Source of the DNA: an uncultured beta proteobacterium
GTDB lineage: Bacteria; Pseudomonadota; Gammaproteobacteria; Burkholderiales; Burkholderiaceae_C
DNA: 34,291 nucleotides
Direction of reading: 5' to 3'
Assembly (NCBI GenBank): GCA_903894475.1
Contig: CAITQH010000170.1
Coordinates: 1-34,291, forward strand
Part shown: one piece after another, positions 30,842-34,291 of the stretch
Layout: each line of letters starts with the position of its first letter
Numbering within the stretch: position 1 is the stretch's first letter
Notes under the pieces: model-generated
Told to the model about the DNA's origin: nothing
The model's database searches: none
The model's input: only the letters and a program-made list of their open reading frames with translations
Made by a program: the position numbers and the translations under genes

Positions 30842-31972
30842 TTACAGTGCGGTCTTCTTGCCAGCCTTGTAGACCGACAGGGTCATCGACGGGTTCTTCA
30901 ACTCGCCATTGGGTTCAAACGCGATGGTGCCAGTAACGCCCTTGTAGTTGGCTTCGATCAGCTTGGCGGTGTACACCTTCGGATCGGTCGAATTGGCGCG
31001 CTTCATGGCGTCAACCAGGACAAAAGTTGCGTCATAGGTGTACGGGCTGTAAACCTGGAACTGGCCCGGGAACTTTTTGTCGTACTTGGCCTTCCATGCG
31101 GTACCACCAGGCATTTTCTCCAGCGACGCGCCACCTTCGGCGCAGATCACGTTCTCCAGCGTCTTGGCGCCACCAGCCAGTTTGGCAACTTCTGCAGTGC
31201 AGATGCCATCACCACCGTAGTACTTGGTGGTGGTCAGGCCGAGCTGTTCCATCTGACGCAGCATCGGGCCGGCTTGGGGATCCATACCGCCGAAGAAAAT
31301 CGCATCAGGCTTCTTGGCTTTGATCGAAGTCAGGATCGACATGAAGTCGGTTGCCTTGTCGTTGGTGAATTGCTCGTCAACCACCTTCATGCCATTGGCC
31401 AGAGCGGTCTTCTTGAACACTTCGGCAACGCCTTGGCCGTAAGCCGTACGGTCATCGATGATGGCGACGGTCTTGAGCTTCAGGGTCGAGTAGGCATGAG
31501 CTGCCAGGCCAGCGCCCAGGGCGTTGTCATTGGCGATGATGCGGTACGTGGTCTTGTAACCGGGCTTCGTCAGGTTGGGGTTGGTTGCAGCGCCCGTGAC
31601 GTGCGGAATACCACAGTCGTTATAGACCTTGGAAGCCGGAATCGTGGTACCCGAGTTCAGGTGACCGACAACGCCTGCAACCTTGCTGTCGCACAACTTC
31701 TGCGCCACGGCGGTACCTTGCTTCGGGTCCGCTGCATCGTCTTCAGACTGCAGTTCGAATTTGATCTTCTTGCCACCGATAACGATGTTCTGTGTGTTGA
31801 GTTCTTCAACCGCCATCAGGGCGCCGTTGTTATTGTCCTTGCCGTAGTGGGCTTGACCACCAGACATTGGTGCCACATGGCCAATTTTGACCACTTGCAC
31901 GTCTTGGGCCATCGCCACGCCAGCGGCAACTGCCAATGCGGCAGCAGCGGTAATTTTCAATTTCATTTGCAT
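30842..31972 (-). CDS. livK: Branched-chain amino acid ABC transporter substrate-binding protein
   Basis: The protein is 376 residues from ATG 31972, with GGAG six bases upstream. A signal peptide (MKLKITAAAALAVAAGVAMAQ) leads to a type I periplasmic binding fold. Family segments are VVKIGHVAPMSGGQAHYGKD, VVGHLNSGTTIPASKVYNDCGIPHVTGAATNP, and YSPYTYDATFVLVDAMKRA. LivK/LivJ-type proteins deliver Leu, Ile, Val or related acids to LivHMGF. No permease genes are adjacent, so it works with components encoded elsewhere. A terminator follows directly, so it is probably monocistronic. Confidence 0.9.
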   Translation of the reverse strand: MQMKLKITAAAALAVAAGVAMAQDVQVVKIGHVAPMSGGQAHYGKDNNNGALMAVEELNTQNIVIGGKKIKFELQSEDDAADPKQGTAVAQKLCDSKVAGVVGHLNSGTTIPASKVYNDCGIPHVTGAATNPNLTKPGYKTTYRIIANDNALGAGLAAHAYSTLKLKTVAIIDDRTAYGQGVAEVFKKTALANGMKVVDEQFTNDKATDFMSILTSIKAKKPDAIFFGGMDPQAGPMLRQMEQLGLTTTKYYGGDGICTAEVAKLAGGAKTLENVICAEGGASLEKMPGGTAWKAKYDKKFPGQFQVYSPYTYDATFVLVDAMKRANSTDPKVYTAKLIEANYKGVTGTIAFEPNGELKNPSMTLSVYKAGKKTAL

Positions 31973-32091
31973 AGACAACTCCAAAGTTTAAAAAAAATGT
32001 GAATTAATGACTAATTCCACGGCCTACACGATAACTCAATTCCGGCCGACTTTACCTAGGGAAGTCACCAATTCCACAGCCAAAGCGCGGA

Positions 32092-32301
32092 TTATTTGGC
32101 GTCGGTCTCGCTTCCCCGCTCCCGCAAAGTCGCTCGCAGACTCTCCAAATGCTCTGCAACCAGCGTCCGCACGAGTGCACGCACCTGCTGTTCGATCAGC
32201 GGATCGAGCCTGGGTGCCAGTGCGCTTTCGGTGGGCGGCGCCTGCACAATTTCGGTCAGTGTCGGCAGAAAGCGCGGCGGGATGCGGGGTGAAGAATTCA
32301 T
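32092..32301 (-). CDS. Small DUF2486-like protein
   Basis: The 69-residue protein begins MNSSPRIPPRFLPTLTEIV and ends in a helical charged tail (LVAEHLESLRATLRERG). Small genes of this kind (DUF2486) follow holC in many Burkholderiales. Its ATG overlaps the holC stop by one base (TGATG). Function unknown. Confidence 0.75.
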   Translation of the reverse strand: MNSSPRIPPRFLPTLTEIVQAPPTESALAPRLDPLIEQQVRALVRTLVAEHLESLRATLRERGSETDAK

Positions 32302-32735
32302 CAGTCAGACGTTTTCAAGGTCAGGTCGTGCCGGGTGATGGCGTAGCCACGGTCGGTGTACTGCTTCCAGCGCGCGCGCGCCAGTTGACGCTCCTGCTCG
32401 CCCTGTCCGACCAGTTCAATGACGCGCTCGAAACGGTCAAATCCCTCTGGCACCAAACGCCCAAGATTGAGCAGTACCTGCTGATGCGCCGCGGTGGCTA
32501 TCGAGGTCGAGAGAATCACCGGTGAGGCCGCGACCACGTGGGCTTCGCTGTCGGCCAGGCAATGAGGCACAAAGTCGGTCGCAGAAAAAGTCCAGAGCAA
32601 GGCATCAAGCTCCTGCAGTGTGTCTGGCGGACCGGTCACCACTACCTTGGCGCCGCTGCCAACGGCTTTGCGCAGCAGACGACAGGCGTAGGCCAGGCTA
32701 TCAGGCGCGTTGAAGTGAAAGGCGACCTCGGTCAT
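32301..32735 (-). CDS. holC: DNA polymerase III chi subunit
   Basis: From ATG 32735 the protein is 144 residues (MTEVAFHFNAPDSLAYACRLLRKAVGSGAKVVVTG). It has the chi-family segments LDALLWTFSATDFVPHC, SPVILS and LLNLGRLVPEGFDRFERVIELV. Chi links the clamp loader to single-strand-binding protein. The open frame extends upstream into pepA, but the MTEVAF start is standard. The pepA-holC order is conserved in proteobacteria. Confidence 0.92.
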   Translation of the reverse strand: MTEVAFHFNAPDSLAYACRLLRKAVGSGAKVVVTGPPDTLQELDALLWTFSATDFVPHCLADSEAHVVAASPVILSTSIATAAHQQVLLNLGRLVPEGFDRFERVIELVGQGEQERQLARARWKQYTDRGYAITRHDLTLKTSD

Positions 32736-32752
32736 TGGCCTTGTCTGCGAAG

Positions 32753-34192
32753 CTACTTGGCTGAAGCCAGCAGGTACTGCAGCAGCAGGGCCACCGGCCG
32801 CCCGGTGGCACCCTTGGCAGTGCCGCTCTTCCACGCTGTTCCGGCGATGTCCAGATGCGCCCAGGCAAACTTGCCGGCAAAACGCTGCAGGAACTTGGCC
32901 GCCGTGATGGCACCACCGGCACGCCCGGCAACGTTGGCGACGTCGGCAAAATTGCTCTTCAGTCCTTCAGCGTAGTCCTCGTCCAACGGCATGCGCCAGC
33001 ACAGATCGGAGCTCGCTTCCCCAGCGGCCAGCAGCGCCGCCGCCAGTTCGTCGTTGCTGGCGAACAGGCCACTGCGCACGCCACCCAAAGCAATCATGCA
33101 GGCGCCGGTCAGGGTGGCAATGTCCACCACGGCGCGGGGCTTGAAACGCTCGGCATAGGTCAGTGCGTCGCAAAGCACCAAACGGCCCTCTGCATCGGTG
33201 TTGAGGATCTCAATAGTCTGCCCGCTCATGCTATTGACCACGTCACCGGGCTTGATAGCGCGACCGTCGGGTAAGTTCTCACAGGCCGGAATCAGGCCGA
33301 CCACGTTGATGGCAGGCTTCAGTGCGGCCAGAGCCCGAAAGACACCCAGCACGCTGGCGGCACCCGACATGTCAAACTTCATCTCGTCCATTTCCGGCGC
33401 TGGTTTGAGCGAGATGCCGCCGCTGTCAAATGTGATGCCCTTGCCGACCAGCACCGTCGGCGCCACCGTCTTGGCCGCGCCCGTGTAACGAAGGACAATA
33501 AAGCGCAGCGCCTCCTGCGATCCCTGCGCCACGGCCATGAAGGAGCCCATGCCGAGTTTGGCCACTTCCTTCGGACCGAGCACCTGGCAGGCAATCTTCG
33601 GGTACTTGGCCAAGGCACGTGCCGCACCCGCAAGCAGGCTGGGTGTGGCATGGTTGGCAGGACGATTCGCCCATTCCTTGGCGTACTCGATACCCGCAAC
33701 CGCCGCCGCCGTTTGCTCAAACACTGACTTGAGCTTGGCTGCGGCTGGCAGGGCGACAACCACCCGTTGCAGGGTGCGCGGCTCGGGCTTGGATTTGGTC
33801 GTCGTGAACACATAACTGGCTTCGGCAACCGCGGCCATGCTGGTGCGCAGGCCCTCGGCCTTGGGTTCACTGGAAAAACAGAGAACCAACTTTTTCAAAT
33901 TGTCGCCCTTGATGGCGGTGACGGCGCTGGCCACGCCCTGGCGCAGTTCCCGGGCAGAACCCTCGCCCACGCTGACCAGCACCAGACGCGAGCAAGCCAT
34001 CCCTGCCGGGCGGTAAATCTGCAGGGACTTACCTGCTTTGGTTTCCAGATCCCCCGCCTTCTGCACCTGAGTCACCAACGTTGACAAGGCATCCTTGCCC
34101 GGCTTGAAAGCAGCACCCAGTAGCACAATCAGGGCGTCGCAAGTTTCGTTACCGGCAGCAGCCAGGTCGAGCGTCTTGAGTTCAAAATTCAT
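32753..34192 (-). CDS. pepA: Leucyl aminopeptidase (M17)
   Basis: The 479-residue protein has the complete M17 active site: VGKGITFDSGGISLKP (Lys 251, Asp 256, Lys 263), MKFDMSGAA (Asp 274) and the signature NTDAEGRL (residues 331-338, with Asp 333, Glu 335, Arg 337). It binds two metal ions and releases N-terminal residues in the cytoplasm. In Escherichia coli PepA also binds DNA in Xer recombination and carAB control. It is divergent from lptF and precedes holC by 17 bases. Confidence 0.96.
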   Translation of the reverse strand: MNFELKTLDLAAAGNETCDALIVLLGAAFKPGKDALSTLVTQVQKAGDLETKAGKSLQIYRPAGMACSRLVLVSVGEGSARELRQGVASAVTAIKGDNLKKLVLCFSSEPKAEGLRTSMAAVAEASYVFTTTKSKPEPRTLQRVVVALPAAAKLKSVFEQTAAAVAGIEYAKEWANRPANHATPSLLAGAARALAKYPKIACQVLGPKEVAKLGMGSFMAVAQGSQEALRFIVLRYTGAAKTVAPTVLVGKGITFDSGGISLKPAPEMDEMKFDMSGAASVLGVFRALAALKPAINVVGLIPACENLPDGRAIKPGDVVNSMSGQTIEILNTDAEGRLVLCDALTYAERFKPRAVVDIATLTGACMIALGGVRSGLFASNDELAAALLAAGEASSDLCWRMPLDEDYAEGLKSNFADVANVAGRAGGAITAAKFLQRFAGKFAWAHLDIAGTAWKSGTAKGATGRPVALLLQYLLASAK

Positions 34193-34249
34193 AAATCACC
34201 TTTTGTCAGGGGCGCAACGGCAGCCCGCAATGTTTCATAATAGGTCGGG

Positions 34250-34291
34250 ATGTTATTCCATTCTTCCGTTCGCCAGGAACTGGCACGCAGT
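34250..34291 (+). CDS. lptF: LPS export permease LptF, first 14 codons
   Basis: The window ends after MLFHSSVRQELARS, the typical start of LptF in Burkholderiales. Divergence from pepA with a 57-bp gap is the classical order. LptF with LptG and LptB2 extracts lipopolysaccharide from the inner membrane. Confidence 0.75.
   Translation, partial: MLFHSSVRQELARS

Noticed and set aside
30767-32002. A 411-codon open frame on the + strand opposite the binding-protein gene
   Set aside because: It is antisense to livK, which has a signal peptide, a clear family and a matching terminator. The antisense protein has no recognisable domain.
1-34291. CRISPR arrays
   Set aside because: No regularly spaced repeats of suitable length were seen; the only tandem repeats are the 9-mers at 18120-18218.

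Overview
The window looks like chromosome from a betaproteobacterium of the order Burkholderiales (Comamonadaceae-like, for example a Rhodoferax or Polaromonas relative). The right-hand third is ordinary host DNA. It carries pepA-holC divergent from lptF, a LivK-type binding protein, a tRNA-Ser(GGA), a class IV aminotransferase and a TauE-family exporter. The left two thirds are two integrated elements joined at a tRNA 3' half. The species call is inference from protein flavour and gene order.

Element A (start of window to about 6509, entering from the left) is read right to left. It has a tyrosine integrase, a hypothetical gene whose end is replaced by an internally deleted IS5-type insertion, and then a tightly coupled cassette: AlpA-like HTH, ParB-like protein, SF2 helicase with a zinc ribbon, and a Toprim protein cut by the window edge. 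The last four overlap by 1 to 4 bases and should be one operon. No capsid, tail or conjugation genes are visible, so a P4-like satellite or phage-inducible island is the best guess.

Element B (about 6465-24103, 17.6 kb) is bounded by a 17-bp direct repeat that is the acceptor end of the tRNA, with 26-bp and 17-bp direct repeats just inside the ends. It carries its own DUF6538-type integrase and a roughly 600-bp gene-free stretch packed with small perfect hairpins. Next comes a type III-like restriction-modification pair (Mod and Res, overlapping by 4 bases). The replication module holds an AlpA-like protein, a winged-helix protein and an SF3 (D5/P4-type) helicase preceded by 9-bp iteron-like repeats. 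The cargo is poorly characterised: a winged-helix protein, a probable ADP-ribosyltransferase-fold protein, a membrane protein, and two small proteins of which one is secreted. An ArdC-like antirestriction protein is also present. A broken second copy of the Res C-terminus lies between the replication genes, a scar of an earlier restriction system or of a rearrangement.

Right of element B is a signalling cluster. A CarH/LitR-like MerR-B12 photoreceptor regulator is divergent from an operon of a receiver domain with an in-frame internal deletion, a headless 4HB sensor fragment, and an intact membrane-GGDEF-hemerythrin diguanylate cyclase. Downstream of the regulator lie an outer-membrane protein and a small membrane protein. 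The most promising leads for something undescribed are the RM plus ART-like plus unknown cargo of element B, its hairpin array, its iteron region, and the unusual att structure.
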